A stretch of 13,185 nt of DNA from Bacteroidales bacterium (lineage in GTDB: Bacteria; Bacteroidota; Bacteroidia; Bacteroidales; UBA4181): the NCBI GenBank assembly GCA_031259205.1, contig JAIRLS010000008.1, positions 1 through 13,185 of the forward strand, in the 5' to 3' direction. Every line of letters begins with the position of its first letter. Within the stretch, counting starts at the first letter, position 1. Shown here piece by piece: positions 1 through 6,522 of the stretch. The notes under the pieces were generated by a model. That model was not told the origin of the DNA, ran no database searches, and was given only the letters and a program-made list of their open reading frames with translations. Position numbers and translations under genes: made by a program.

Positions 1-9
1 AATAGAGGA

Positions 10-102
10 ACGCAGATTTTTATTTTATGGATAATCAACTTCTTTCGTTTTGTACGCCTCGTTTTTATCTGTGCAAATCCACATCATCTGCGTCATCTGC
101 GT
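10..102. repeat. Inverted and tandem TCTGCG-type short repeats
   Basis: The 9-nt unit CATCTGCGT occurs twice head to tail at 85-102. Its partial complement ACGCAGAT lies at 10-17, so the segment could fold into a large hairpin or be the edge of a small non-autonomous repeat. ATCTGCGT-type strings are a familiar class of intergenic repeat in Bacteroidetes. No coding potential is visible, and the left side is cut by the window edge. Confidence 0.45.
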
Positions 103-134
103 GCTTTTGAGACAGCCCCACGGATTGCTTCGCT

Positions 135-150
135 CCGTCCGCAAGGACGG
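135..150. repeat. GC-rich hairpin with GCAA loop
   Basis: CCGTCC, then GCAA, then GGACGG forms a perfect 6-bp stem with a GNRA-type tetraloop, in a GC-rich patch that contrasts with the AT-rich sequence to the right. No U-tract follows, so it is not a convincing intrinsic terminator. It could be part of an intergenic repeat element together with the TCTGCG repeats just upstream. Confidence 0.4.
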
Positions 151-448
151 GATTCCGCGCTATTGTTTTGTACATTGCCCGTCAGAGCATACCTGTCAAT
201 AGAAAAGAGTATCCGCCAACCTTCGCGCGCCAATCAACACGCCGCACAAATATATAATGCCCTTCAATTTAAACAGTCGAGCCCCGATATGAGAAAAAAA
301 TCCGTAGTCCTCCATTGACGAAATATCACTATCGCACACCAATGATTACAAGATAATTGCGTTAATTGACGAGCCAAGTTGGGTTACAATTCCGTTGCAA
401 ACAGAATATTATCTATTTAATTTACAAAATAGTAATGCAATTTTTTTT

Positions 449-466
449 CAAAAAATGAATTTTTTG
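449..466. promoter_or_regulatory. Perfect AT-rich dyad upstream of first gene
   Basis: CAAAAAAT, a 2-nt GA centre, then ATTTTTTG: a perfect 8-bp inverted repeat 53 bp before the start codon at 520. Its right arm contains the TTTG that could serve as the -33 element of the downstream promoter. It could therefore be an operator, but its low complexity makes chance occurrence reasonably likely. Confidence 0.3.
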
Positions 467-496
467 GAGTCTTCATAAGTATTTTTTGTACTTTTA
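463..496 (+). promoter_or_regulatory. Weak Bacteroidetes-type promoter candidate
   Basis: TTTG at 463-466 is followed after 22 bp by TACTTTTA at 489-496, a 7-of-8 match to the TAnnTTTG -7 box. This would place the transcription start about 15-20 nt before the ATG at 520. The match is imperfect and the region is AT-rich, so the call is tentative. Confidence 0.3.
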
Positions 497-519
497 TCGC
501 TGCATAATTTGGCATTAAA

Positions 520-1224
520 ATGTTGAAAAAGTATATTTTTTATTTGTCGATTACGTTGATAATAAACGGTTTTCTTCCGTTAAACGCTCAGGAAATGTTG
601 CTTCAGTGGACAGGGATGGTGCGCAATGATTTGTTGGATCCCATTCCTTTTGCCCACATATTGATCAAAAAAACCTATCGGGGAACCGTAAGCGATGCGG
701 AAGGAATGTTTACCCTTATTACTCATCCGGGCGATACGCTGCTGGTTTCCTGCGTAGGCTACAAACTCGGCAAGATTGCAGTGCCGAAAATCACGACTGC
801 CGATTCAAAACACTATGTCAGAGATATTATTCTGGAAACGGATACCATCAAATTGAGCGAAGTGGTGATTTTTCCGTGGAAGACCTACAAGGAATTTAAA
901 GACGCCTTTATCGCGCTTGAACTTCCCGAAGACGACCTGCAAAGAGCATACCACAACATTGCCGTCATTCAGGATCAGATATACAATGCCATTGCCAACC
1001 GCTCTGCCTCGCCTTCTTCCAATTTTCGGGATATCATGTCTGCTCGTAATAACAGGGTGATGAATTACGGGCACATGTATCCCACCTATATGATTACCAA
1101 TCCGCTGGCATGGGCTAATTTTTTCAAGGCCTTGCGCGACGGTCAATTCAAAAAGAAAGACAACAGCCACGACCAAAATCCCGATTTGGTGGAAGAATAT
1201 ATCAAAAACAACCTCGAACAATGA
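520..1224 (+). CDS. Exported carboxypeptidase-regulatory-like domain protein
   Basis: The 234-residue product starts with a typical signal peptide: Lys3-Lys4, a hydrophobic core to about residue 21, and a likely cleavage near NAQ (22-24). Residues about 29-107 resemble the carboxypeptidase D regulatory-like beta-sandwich (CarbopepD_reg_2), with the hallmark GTVSDAEGMF (55-64), the GDTL turn (71-74) and VSCVGY (76-81). In Bacteroidetes this fold is common at the N-terminus of outer-membrane transporters and also occurs alone, as here. The C-terminal half (about 120-234) is polar and mostly helical in appearance, and I do not recognise it. The protein is probably periplasmic or outer-membrane associated. 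Its stop overlaps the next start as ATGA, so it should be translationally coupled to the glycosyltransferase and probably belongs to the same envelope or glycan pathway. The specific function is unknown. Confidence 0.85.
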   Translation: MLKKYIFYLSITLIINGFLPLNAQEMLLQWTGMVRNDLLDPIPFAHILIKKTYRGTVSDAEGMFTLITHPGDTLLVSCVGYKLGKIAVPKITTADSKHYVRDIILETDTIKLSEVVIFPWKTYKEFKDAFIALELPEDDLQRAYHNIAVIQDQIYNAIANRSASPSSNFRDIMSARNNRVMNYGHMYPTYMITNPLAWANFFKALRDGQFKKKDNSHDQNPDLVEEYIKNNLEQ

Positions 1225-2504
1225 AAAGAATAATCGTTTTCGGTCCCGGTCCCGGATTCAAAGGCGGAATAGCCAATTTCAGCATCTCCCTTGCCAAAGC
1301 CTTTGCCAATATGAAGGATACGGAAACACATCTGGTGTCGTGGACGCATCAATACCCGTTCTTCATTCCGCGCAATTTCATTGACGACAAAAGCCGGGGG
1401 GATCTGCTGGAAACAAAGGGCGTGACGGTGCATTACACGTTGAACTACAATAATTTTTTAAGTTGGCGGAAAACCTACCATACCATTGTAGAATTGAATC
1501 CCGATTTCATCATCTTTCAATGGTCGAACCCGATACAGGCTTTTCCCATAGCCCACCTGATTCGGGAACTGAAAGAAAACACGGGTATCCGCGTGTTTGT
1601 TGATTTGCATTTCGGCAACCGCAAAGAAAATTCAAAATTCGTCAAACGGCTTACCATCTATACTATCCGGTACGCCGACGCCTACATAGTGCATTCCTAC
1701 AAAACCGCCTTTGAAGTAAAACAACTTTTTCCGGAACTGACTTTTAACCTGATCGAAGACGGTAGCCGGCAGTACAACAAAGGGAAACCCATTCTCAAAC
1801 TGTACCACCCCATATACGACATGTACACGCCCGATCCTGCATTCGATGTGGCTTTGCAAAAAGAACGACTGCATTTGAAAAAATATGTCTTTCTGTTTTT
1901 TGGATTCATCATCAAATACAAAGGCCTGCACAATGCCATAGAAGCGTTTGCACGGCTTGCCCAAACACGCGACGATGTTTCGTTACTGATCGTAGGAGAA
2001 TCGTCGTGGCAAACCCGCAACCGCAAAAAATGGCTCAGGCGCTTATGCTGCCGGTATATTCGTCGCTGGCTGGTCAACTCCGGGGAAGACGAAGGCGATT
2101 ACCGGCCGCTGGAGATGATCGACCGTTTAGGCATCAGGGATTGTGTGACTGTGGTAAACGAATTTGTACCCAACGAAGACGTACACAAATACTACCAGAT
2201 GAGCAACGCCATTGTACTGTATTACGACATGCCGGCCACCGCATCGGGCGTAGAATCTATCGCTTACAATTTCAGGCTTCCCATCCTTGCCACACGTGTG
2301 GGACATTTTCCCGAAACGGTGAAAGACGGCGTCACCGGATACCTTGCCGAACCCAACAACATAGCGTCAATGACGGAAGCCATGCAAAACATCATCGACC
2401 AGCCTGTTTACCCCGAAAATTTTGATGACGTGGCCAAAATGATGAACTGGGCTAATTATGCCGACGCTATTTGCGAAATGGCTAAATCTGTCAGGCCTGC
2501 ATGA
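1221..2504 (+). CDS. GT4-type glycosyltransferase
   Basis: The 427-residue product is a GT-B fold glycosyltransferase resembling family GT4. The N-terminal Rossmann-like domain carries the glycine-rich GPGPGFKGG (8-16). The C-terminal domain starts with the strand FLFFGFIIKYKG (224-235), which supplies a phosphate-contacting lysine, followed by VSLLIVGE (253-260). The donor-binding region includes GVES (343-346) and ILATRVGHFPETV (355-367) followed by DGVTG. The usual EPFGxxxxE signature is degenerate (ATASGVES), but the second glutamate is kept. No signal peptide or membrane segment is seen, so it is likely cytoplasmic and uses an activated sugar. Acceptor and donor cannot be predicted. It overlaps both neighbours by ATGA, indicating tight co-translation with the exported protein before it and the membrane phosphoesterase after it. 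Confidence 0.9.
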   Translation: MKRIIVFGPGPGFKGGIANFSISLAKAFANMKDTETHLVSWTHQYPFFIPRNFIDDKSRGDLLETKGVTVHYTLNYNNFLSWRKTYHTIVELNPDFIIFQWSNPIQAFPIAHLIRELKENTGIRVFVDLHFGNRKENSKFVKRLTIYTIRYADAYIVHSYKTAFEVKQLFPELTFNLIEDGSRQYNKGKPILKLYHPIYDMYTPDPAFDVALQKERLHLKKYVFLFFGFIIKYKGLHNAIEAFARLAQTRDDVSLLIVGESSWQTRNRKKWLRRLCCRYIRRWLVNSGEDEGDYRPLEMIDRLGIRDCVTVVNEFVPNEDVHKYYQMSNAIVLYYDMPATASGVESIAYNFRLPILATRVGHFPETVKDGVTGYLAEPNNIASMTEAMQNIIDQPVYPENFDDVAKMMNWANYADAICEMAKSVRPA

Positions 2505-3664
2505 AAACGATTATGTTTGTACTTATCGCACTAAGCATTTATATCGCCGGCAATGTCTATCTTTATGTCCGGTGCTGGCAGGCGCTGGAAGTGATCGGTC
2601 GCTACCGCCTGTGGTATGCCGTTGCCTTCTGGACGATAGCCCTGCTGTTCATTGCCGCCAATTTTATCCGGACGCCGGGCGTCAACTGGCCCAACCTGCT
2701 CTCAACCGTCAGTTCGGCATGGATCGCCGTAATGCTGTATGGTACGCTGGCGCTGGCCGTCATTGATATTGTCCGGTTGACAGGCTGGGCGGTACATCTC
2801 CGTCCGGCATCGCTTGTTCCCGATTACCCGCTGTTCAAACTGTATCTTTTCGCAGGCGTATTGGCGCTGCTGGCAACTGTTTTTATCTTCGGTTACCGCA
2901 ACGCCCGTTTCCCGAAAGTAACTCCTTTGGAAATATTCATTGACAAGCAAGCCGGCGAAATGAAGGAACTGAAAATCGCCATGGTCAGCGACTTGCATCT
3001 GGGACGTACCGCAGGTATTCCTTTCCTCCGCCGCGTGATAGATCGCATCAACGAACTGGACCCTGATGTGGTACTGCTGGCAGGCGATACTTTCGACGGC
3101 GATTCCGAACCGGTCATCCGCAATGACATGTGCAGGGAGATGCTTCGTCTGAAAAATCGTTTCGGAGTATACGCAATTCCGGGCAACCACGAATATATCG
3201 GCGAACGTTTCGCAAAAGGAAGCGCCCACAGAGCGTTCGAATATCTCGATTCCCGCGGGGTGACCGTGCTGATAGATACCGCCGTACAGGTGAATAACAG
3301 TTTCTACATCGCCGGACGTGATGATCGCAGTGTCGTCCGCCGCAAATCCCTCGCCGACATCCTGCCCGAAGTCAACGGACAGCCCGTCATCCTTCTGGAT
3401 CATCAGCCTTTCCGGTTGGAAGAAGCCCAACAAGCCGGCGTCGACCTGCAACTTTCCGGACATACCCACCACGGACAAATGTTTCCCCTCCATCTGATCA
3501 CCGAAAAAATGTATGAACAGGATTGGGGCGCCCTGCAAAAGGGACATACCCATTATTACATCTCGTGCGGCGCAGGCACATGGGGGCCTGTTTTGAGAAC
3601 AGCCGGATATTCGGAAATCGTATTTATCAAATTGACTTTCTCGCAGGTTACAACGGCGAGATGA
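2501..3664 (+). CDS. Membrane-anchored metallophosphoesterase
   Basis: The 387-residue product has about four N-terminal membrane helices (roughly 3-22, 37-56, 68-91 and 112-131), followed by a calcineurin-like metallophosphoesterase domain. The full two-metal motif set is visible: D164-x-H166 in SDLHLG, D196 in LLAGDTFDGD, GNHE at 228-231, H301 in LLDHQPF, and GHTH at 320-323. All expected metal ligands are present, so the enzyme should be active. Relatives of the YkuE type hydrolyse phosphate esters at the membrane, but the substrate here cannot be named. The gene starts inside the glycosyltransferase stop (ATGA), fixing its start. Its own stop sits in a further ATGA. A role in lipid or glycan phosphate turnover in the same pathway is a reasonable inference. 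Confidence 0.92.
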   Translation: MKTIMFVLIALSIYIAGNVYLYVRCWQALEVIGRYRLWYAVAFWTIALLFIAANFIRTPGVNWPNLLSTVSSAWIAVMLYGTLALAVIDIVRLTGWAVHLRPASLVPDYPLFKLYLFAGVLALLATVFIFGYRNARFPKVTPLEIFIDKQAGEMKELKIAMVSDLHLGRTAGIPFLRRVIDRINELDPDVVLLAGDTFDGDSEPVIRNDMCREMLRLKNRFGVYAIPGNHEYIGERFAKGSAHRAFEYLDSRGVTVLIDTAVQVNNSFYIAGRDDRSVVRRKSLADILPEVNGQPVILLDHQPFRLEEAQQAGVDLQLSGHTHHGQMFPLHLITEKMYEQDWGALQKGHTHYYISCGAGTWGPVLRTAGYSEIVFIKLTFSQVTTAR

Positions 3665-3792
3665 AAAAGCGGACATGCCTGAGCGTTGAAATCCGGCACA
3701 AGAGGCCTGCGGAAGAACGTCTTACGAAAACAGCATGGTCGGGCGAATGGAAATTGCACGCATCCCTGTTGTCAAGTACTGTTTTGAAATAG
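3661..3792 (+). CDS. Possible 43-residue coupled ORF or gene remnant
   Basis: An ATG at 3661 overlaps the metallophosphoesterase stop as ATGA, the same junction type as the two upstream gene boundaries, and opens a 43-codon frame ending in TAG at 3790-3792. The product is basic in its first half (MKKRTC start; RHKRPAEER at about residues 12-20) and matches no family I recognise. It has no signal peptide or membrane helix. It could be a genuine small protein, the decayed 5' end of a lost fourth gene of the unit, or coincidence. The conserved junction geometry is the only positive evidence. Confidence 0.3.
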   Translation: MKKRTCLSVEIRHKRPAEERLTKTAWSGEWKLHASLLSSTVLK

Positions 3793-3972
3793 GGGCAGAT
3801 TAATAAAGAATGAACAGATCAAAAAGAGAAGCGTCAAAGGGAAAGGACTCGATGCAGGGTGGAACAATGATTATGTATTGAAAATCCTAATGAATAACGA
3901 TGCGTTTGCCCTGCATTTCATGTTATTCGCTTGGAAATATTAAGATATTCATCTAATTTTGCAGCGGATAAT
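3665..3972. other. Gap between phosphoesterase and C40 genes
   Basis: Apart from the doubtful 43-residue ORF at its left end, this 308-bp gap holds no supported gene. ATGCAGGG (3852-3859) and CCCTGCAT (3909-3916) form an 8-bp inverted repeat about 50 nt apart. A promoter match sits at the right end (3931-3961). No intrinsic terminator for the upstream unit is evident. Confidence 0.5.
3931..3961 (+). promoter_or_regulatory. Bacteroidetes-type promoter for the C40/plsY unit
   Basis: TTG at 3931-3933, a 20-bp spacer, then TAATTTTG at 3954-3961, an exact TAnnTTTG -7 box. The expected start site falls only about 5 nt before the ATG at 3973, giving a very short leader. The TTG that could act as an upstream start codon for the same frame lies inside the -33 element, which argues for the ATG at 3973. 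Confidence 0.5.
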
Positions 3973-4710
3973 ATGAAAATTTCGGAAGGAATATGTCTTT
4001 TAGGTATGTCGCCCATGCGTGCCGATTCGTCGGAGAGGAGTGAAATGGTGTCGCAGTTGCTTTTCGGCGACAGTTTTTCGGTCTTGCGGGAAAAAGGGGC
4101 GTGGCTGTACATACGCACTCATGCCGACGACTATGCCGGATGGGTGTCGGCAAATATGGTAGCGTTGGGCGTGTCGGCACGCGGACGGCAAACGGTCGTA
4201 TCCGTGCCGTTCATTGCCTGCCGGATTCTTCCCGACAGCATAACGATTCATTTGCCGGGCGGAAGCATTTTACCGGAACAGCCGTTCGAATACGCCGGAA
4301 AAACTTACATGCCGGAAAATATTCCGGAGGGAACCGGACGGGAGGTCGTTTCGTTGGCGGAACAGTACCTTGGCGCTCCTTACCTGTGGGGAGGGAAAAC
4401 GGTGTTCGGAACGGACTGTTCCGGTTTAGTGCAGGTAATATGCCGGATGGCCGGAAAATGGTTGCCTCGCGACGCCGGTATGCAGGAAAAATGCGGCACA
4501 CCGACGGTCTATGAAGATGCTTCGCGGGGCGATATTGCCTTTTTTGCCGACGAACACGGAAAAGTGATACACACCGGCTTTCTTTGCGGCGACGGGAGCA
4601 TCCTGCACGCATCGGGCTGTGTCCGCAAAGACCGATTCGACGCCAAAGGCATTTTCAACACCACCGAAAACAAATATACTCATTCTTTGTATTCCATTAA
4701 AAAAATGTAA
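3973..4710 (+). CDS. SH3-like / NlpC-P60 (C40) cell-wall peptidase
   Basis: This 245-residue protein (from ATG 3973) resembles Bacteroidetes C40 peptidases of the YkfC-like type that cleave gamma-D-glutamyl-diamino acid bonds in peptidoglycan peptides. An SH3-like N-terminus spans about residues 1-65 (SEMVSQLLFGD, then WLYIRT and GWVS). A linker or second SH3-like part follows, and the NlpC/P60 domain covers about 122-235. The catalytic cysteine is C149 in GTDCSG, the catalytic histidine is H200 in VIHTG, and the third polar residue is H212 in LHASG, so the site is complete. No signal peptide is seen, which suggests a cytoplasmic muropeptide-recycling role, though that is inference. The same frame is open upstream to a TTG at 3931, but that codon lies in the promoter. 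plsY follows after 4 nt. Confidence 0.92.
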   Translation: MKISEGICLLGMSPMRADSSERSEMVSQLLFGDSFSVLREKGAWLYIRTHADDYAGWVSANMVALGVSARGRQTVVSVPFIACRILPDSITIHLPGGSILPEQPFEYAGKTYMPENIPEGTGREVVSLAEQYLGAPYLWGGKTVFGTDCSGLVQVICRMAGKWLPRDAGMQEKCGTPTVYEDASRGDIAFFADEHGKVIHTGFLCGDGSILHASGCVRKDRFDAKGIFNTTENKYTHSLYSIKKM

Positions 4711-4714
4711 ATCT

Positions 4715-5356
4715 ATGTGGCATAATTTTATTCTCGCGATTACCGCTTACCTGCTGGGATCGATACCGCCGGCAATATGGATCGGGAAAGCGCTGCACGG
4801 GATAGACATCCGTCAATACGGCAGCAAAAATGCCGGAACCAGCAATACCATGCGAATCTTGGGCGTGAAAACCGGAATCCCCGTTCTGCTGATCGACGTA
4901 CTGAAAGGCTTTGTTGCGGTGAAGCTTGCCGGTTGGTCCTCCTTTCAAGCAGGCACCGACGCTTTTGTCAATATGCAGCTGGCATTGGGCGTATTAGCGG
5001 TATTGGGGCATCTTTTCCCGGTCTTTGCCGGATTTCGGGGCGGAAAAGGAGTAGCAACGTCGGCAGGCATCCTGTTGGCGCTGTATTGGCCGGCAGCATT
5101 GGTGTCCATCGGCGTTTTCCTGCTATCGCTCTTTATCAGCAAATACATGTCCCTCAGTTCCTTGATTATGGGAATATCGTATCCGATATCTATCATCTTC
5201 ATTTTCAGATTTGAATTTATTTCACTGAAAATTTTTTCGATAGGAATATGCCTGATTTTAATTGTAACTCACTGGAAAAACATATCCCGCCTCCTGCATG
5301 GAGAGGAAAATAAGGCTACCTTCCTGTTCAGGAATGCAAAAAACAAGGCAGGTTAA
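4715..5356 (+). CDS. plsY: Acyl-phosphate:glycerol-3-phosphate acyltransferase PlsY
   Basis: PlsY moves an acyl group from acyl phosphate to the sn-1 position of glycerol-3-phosphate, the first committed step of phospholipid synthesis in most bacteria. The 213-residue membrane protein shows the family motifs in order: GSIP (15-18), GSKNAGTSN (36-44), GHLFPVFAGFRGGKGVAT (98-115) and HWKNISRLLHGEE (186-198). Several hydrophobic helices lie between them, and the length is normal for the family. I chose the ATG at 4715 because the protein then begins directly with the first membrane helix. Starts further upstream would lie inside the C40 gene. The gene lies 4 nt after the C40 stop, so the two are probably co-transcribed. 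The sequence looks intact and functional. Confidence 0.95.
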   Translation: MWHNFILAITAYLLGSIPPAIWIGKALHGIDIRQYGSKNAGTSNTMRILGVKTGIPVLLIDVLKGFVAVKLAGWSSFQAGTDAFVNMQLALGVLAVLGHLFPVFAGFRGGKGVATSAGILLALYWPAALVSIGVFLLSLFISKYMSLSSLIMGISYPISIIFIFRFEFISLKIFSIGICLILIVTHWKNISRLLHGEENKATFLFRNAKNKAG

Positions 5357-5393
5357 AAAAATATTTTATCTTTCCGGATAAAAAAAAACATCA

Positions 5394-5427
5394 TTTGTTG
5401 TTTATAAAAAAAAAAGCCGTACCTTTG
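5394..5427 (+). promoter_or_regulatory. Strong promoter candidate for the rpmJ-rplQ operon
   Basis: TACCTTTG at 5420-5427 is an exact match to the Bacteroidetes -7 box TAnnTTTG. Upstream is TTTGTTG at 5394-5400, giving either TTTG-N22 or TTG-N19 spacing to the -7 box. A long A-tract (5405-5415) lies in the spacer. Transcription would begin near 5432-5436, leaving a leader of roughly 120 nt before rpmJ. Confidence 0.6.
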
Positions 5428-5431
5428 CACT

Positions 5432-5515
5432 CCCCTTTTCAAAAGGAACAATGTAAAACAAAGGGAGAGGATTGTTGAGCGAAAAGAGTGAAATAGCAAA
5501 ACGCCTTCCCCTTTG
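5432..5515 (+). promoter_or_regulatory. Structured leader of the rpmJ-rplQ operon
   Basis: CAAAGGGAGAGG (5459-5470) can pair with CCTTCCCCTTTG (5504-5515), a 12-position stem with one A.C mismatch and one G.U wobble, enclosing a 33-nt loop. A small hairpin, CCTTTT-C-AAAAGG (5434-5446), lies close to the predicted start site. CCCCTTT at 5432-5438 could compete for the same CAAAGGG arm, so two exclusive folds are possible. No U-tract follows, so it is not a plain terminator. In E. coli S4 represses the equivalent alpha operon through its leader. A similar role here is inference. Confidence 0.45.
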
Positions 5516-5556
5516 TGTAATAAATAAAAAGTAAAAAAAGGTAAAAAAAATAAGCC

Positions 5557-5673
5557 ATGAAAGTACGAGCATCTATCAAAAAAAGAAGCGAAGACTGTAA
5601 GATAGTAAGACGCAAGGGGCGTCTTTATGTGATTAGTAAAAAGAATCCAAAGTATAAACAGCGTCAAGGATAA
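5557..5673 (+). CDS. rpmJ: 50S ribosomal protein L36
   Basis: The 38-residue product starts MKVRASIKKR and ends NPKYKQRQG, which are diagnostic for L36, a small rRNA-binding protein of the large subunit. It retains only one cysteine (DCK, residue 14) and lacks the C-x2-C...C...H zinc ligands of the classic form, so it is the zinc-independent type, as in other Bacteroidetes. It opens the operon 15 nt before rpsM and is preceded by the promoter and structured leader instead of infA, the usual neighbour. Length is normal and no defect is seen. Confidence 0.96.
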   Translation: MKVRASIKKRSEDCKIVRRKGRLYVISKKNPKYKQRQG

Positions 5674-5688
5674 TAATTAAACTGAAAT

Positions 5689-6066
5689 ATGGCAAGAATT
5701 GTTGGTGTTGATTTACCAAGAAACAAACGCGGAGAAATCGGTTTGACCTACATTCACGGTGTCGGTCGCAGCTCTGCCCGGAAAATCTTAAGTGCAGCCG
5801 GTATTGATTTCGATAAAAAAGTACAGGATTGGAACGATGAAGAATTAGGGAAAATTCGTCTGATCCTCAACGAGGAATATAAGGTAGAAGGCGAGTTAAA
5901 ATCCATCGTACAGTTGAATATCAAGCGTTTGATGGATATCGGGTGCTACCGTGGCGTACGTCACCGTAACGGGTTGCCCGTTCGTGGGCAAAGTACCAAA
6001 AACAACGCCCGTACCCGCAAAGGCAAGAAAAAGACCGTCGCAAACAAAAAGAAAGCCACCAAATAA
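5689..6066 (+). CDS. rpsM: 30S ribosomal protein S13
   Basis: S13 sits in the head of the small subunit and contacts the large subunit (bridge B1) and P-site tRNA. The 125-residue protein has the N-terminal helix-two-turn-helix part (MARIVGVDLPRNKRGEIGLT, with GVGRSSARKIL following), the conserved IKRLMDIGCYRGVRHRNGLP (934-like signature region at about residues 78-97), and a C-terminal basic tail (RGQSTKNNARTRKG and a lysine-rich end) that reaches toward tRNA. Its place between rpmJ and rpsK is the conserved order of this operon in most bacteria. It ends 24 nt before rpsK. Confidence 0.97.
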   Translation: MARIVGVDLPRNKRGEIGLTYIHGVGRSSARKILSAAGIDFDKKVQDWNDEELGKIRLILNEEYKVEGELKSIVQLNIKRLMDIGCYRGVRHRNGLPVRGQSTKNNARTRKGKKKTVANKKKATK

Positions 6067-6090
6067 TTAAAACATCAGTAGTTTAGGATT

Positions 6091-6480
6091 ATGGCAAAAA
6101 AATCAGGAAGCACCAAGAAAAAAGTAGTAAAAGTAGAAGCCGTTGGGCAAGCGCACATCAGCGCGTCGTTTAACAACGTGATTGTCACGATGGCGAACAA
6201 TGTAGGCCAGGTAATTTCGTGGTCATCAGCAGGAAAAATGGGGTTCAAAGGCTCGAAGAAAAACACTCCTTACGCAGCGCAGACCGCCGCGGCCGATTGT
6301 GCCAAAGTAGCATTTGATTTGGGATTGCGAAAGGTAAAAGTGTTTGTGAAAGGCCCCGGTTCGGGACGCGAATCGGCCATCAGGACTATCCACGGAGCGG
6401 GTATTGAAGTGACCGAAATCATTGACGTCACTCCACTTCCACACAACGGTTGCCGTCCCGCCAAACGCAGAAGGGTATAA
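6091..6480 (+). CDS. rpsK: 30S ribosomal protein S11
   Basis: S11 binds the platform of the 30S subunit near the mRNA exit and helps in subunit assembly. The 129-residue product has a basic N-terminus (KKSGSTKKKVVK), the beta-sheet core with HISASFNNVIVTM, the VKGPGSGRESAIR motif (about 90-102), and the conserved end DVTPLPHNGCRPAKRRRV. Length and motifs are normal. It is followed by a 42-nt AT-rich gap, the longest inside this operon, before rpsD. No promoter or hairpin is obvious in that gap. Confidence 0.97.
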   Translation: MAKKSGSTKKKVVKVEAVGQAHISASFNNVIVTMANNVGQVISWSSAGKMGFKGSKKNTPYAAQTAAADCAKVAFDLGLRKVKVFVKGPGSGRESAIRTIHGAGIEVTEIIDVTPLPHNGCRPAKRRRV

Positions 6481-6522
6481 ATTCGGCACAATTGATTACA
6501 TTAATAAAACAGCACAACAGCA

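Larger units (their letters stand above)
1..519. other. Intergenic region without a recognisable gene
   Basis: No open frame here has a plausible start, length and protein-like composition. The left 150 bases carry short repeats and a GC-rich hairpin. The middle (about 160-400) shows nothing I can assign on either strand. The right end is strongly AT-rich and carries a dyad (449-466) and a weak promoter-like match before the first gene. A decayed gene in the middle part cannot be excluded by eye. Confidence 0.6.

Noticed and set aside
85..102. CRISPR-like repeat
   Set aside because: Only two adjacent 9-nt copies with no spacers. Not a CRISPR array.
2006..2425. 139-codon plus-strand frame inside the glycosyltransferase
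   Set aside because: It is an alternative frame of the glycosyltransferase gene, whose own frame carries all expected motifs.
2702..3676. 324-codon open frame on the minus strand
   Set aside because: It is fully antisense to the metallophosphoesterase, whose metal motifs are intact in the plus frame. The minus translation resembles no protein and reflects codon bias of the real gene.
5364..5383. TTTTATC / GATAAAA hairpin after plsY as a terminator
   Set aside because: The stem is AT-only apart from one pair and is followed by A-residues, not T, on the plus strand. It would only look like a terminator on the minus strand, where no gene ends.
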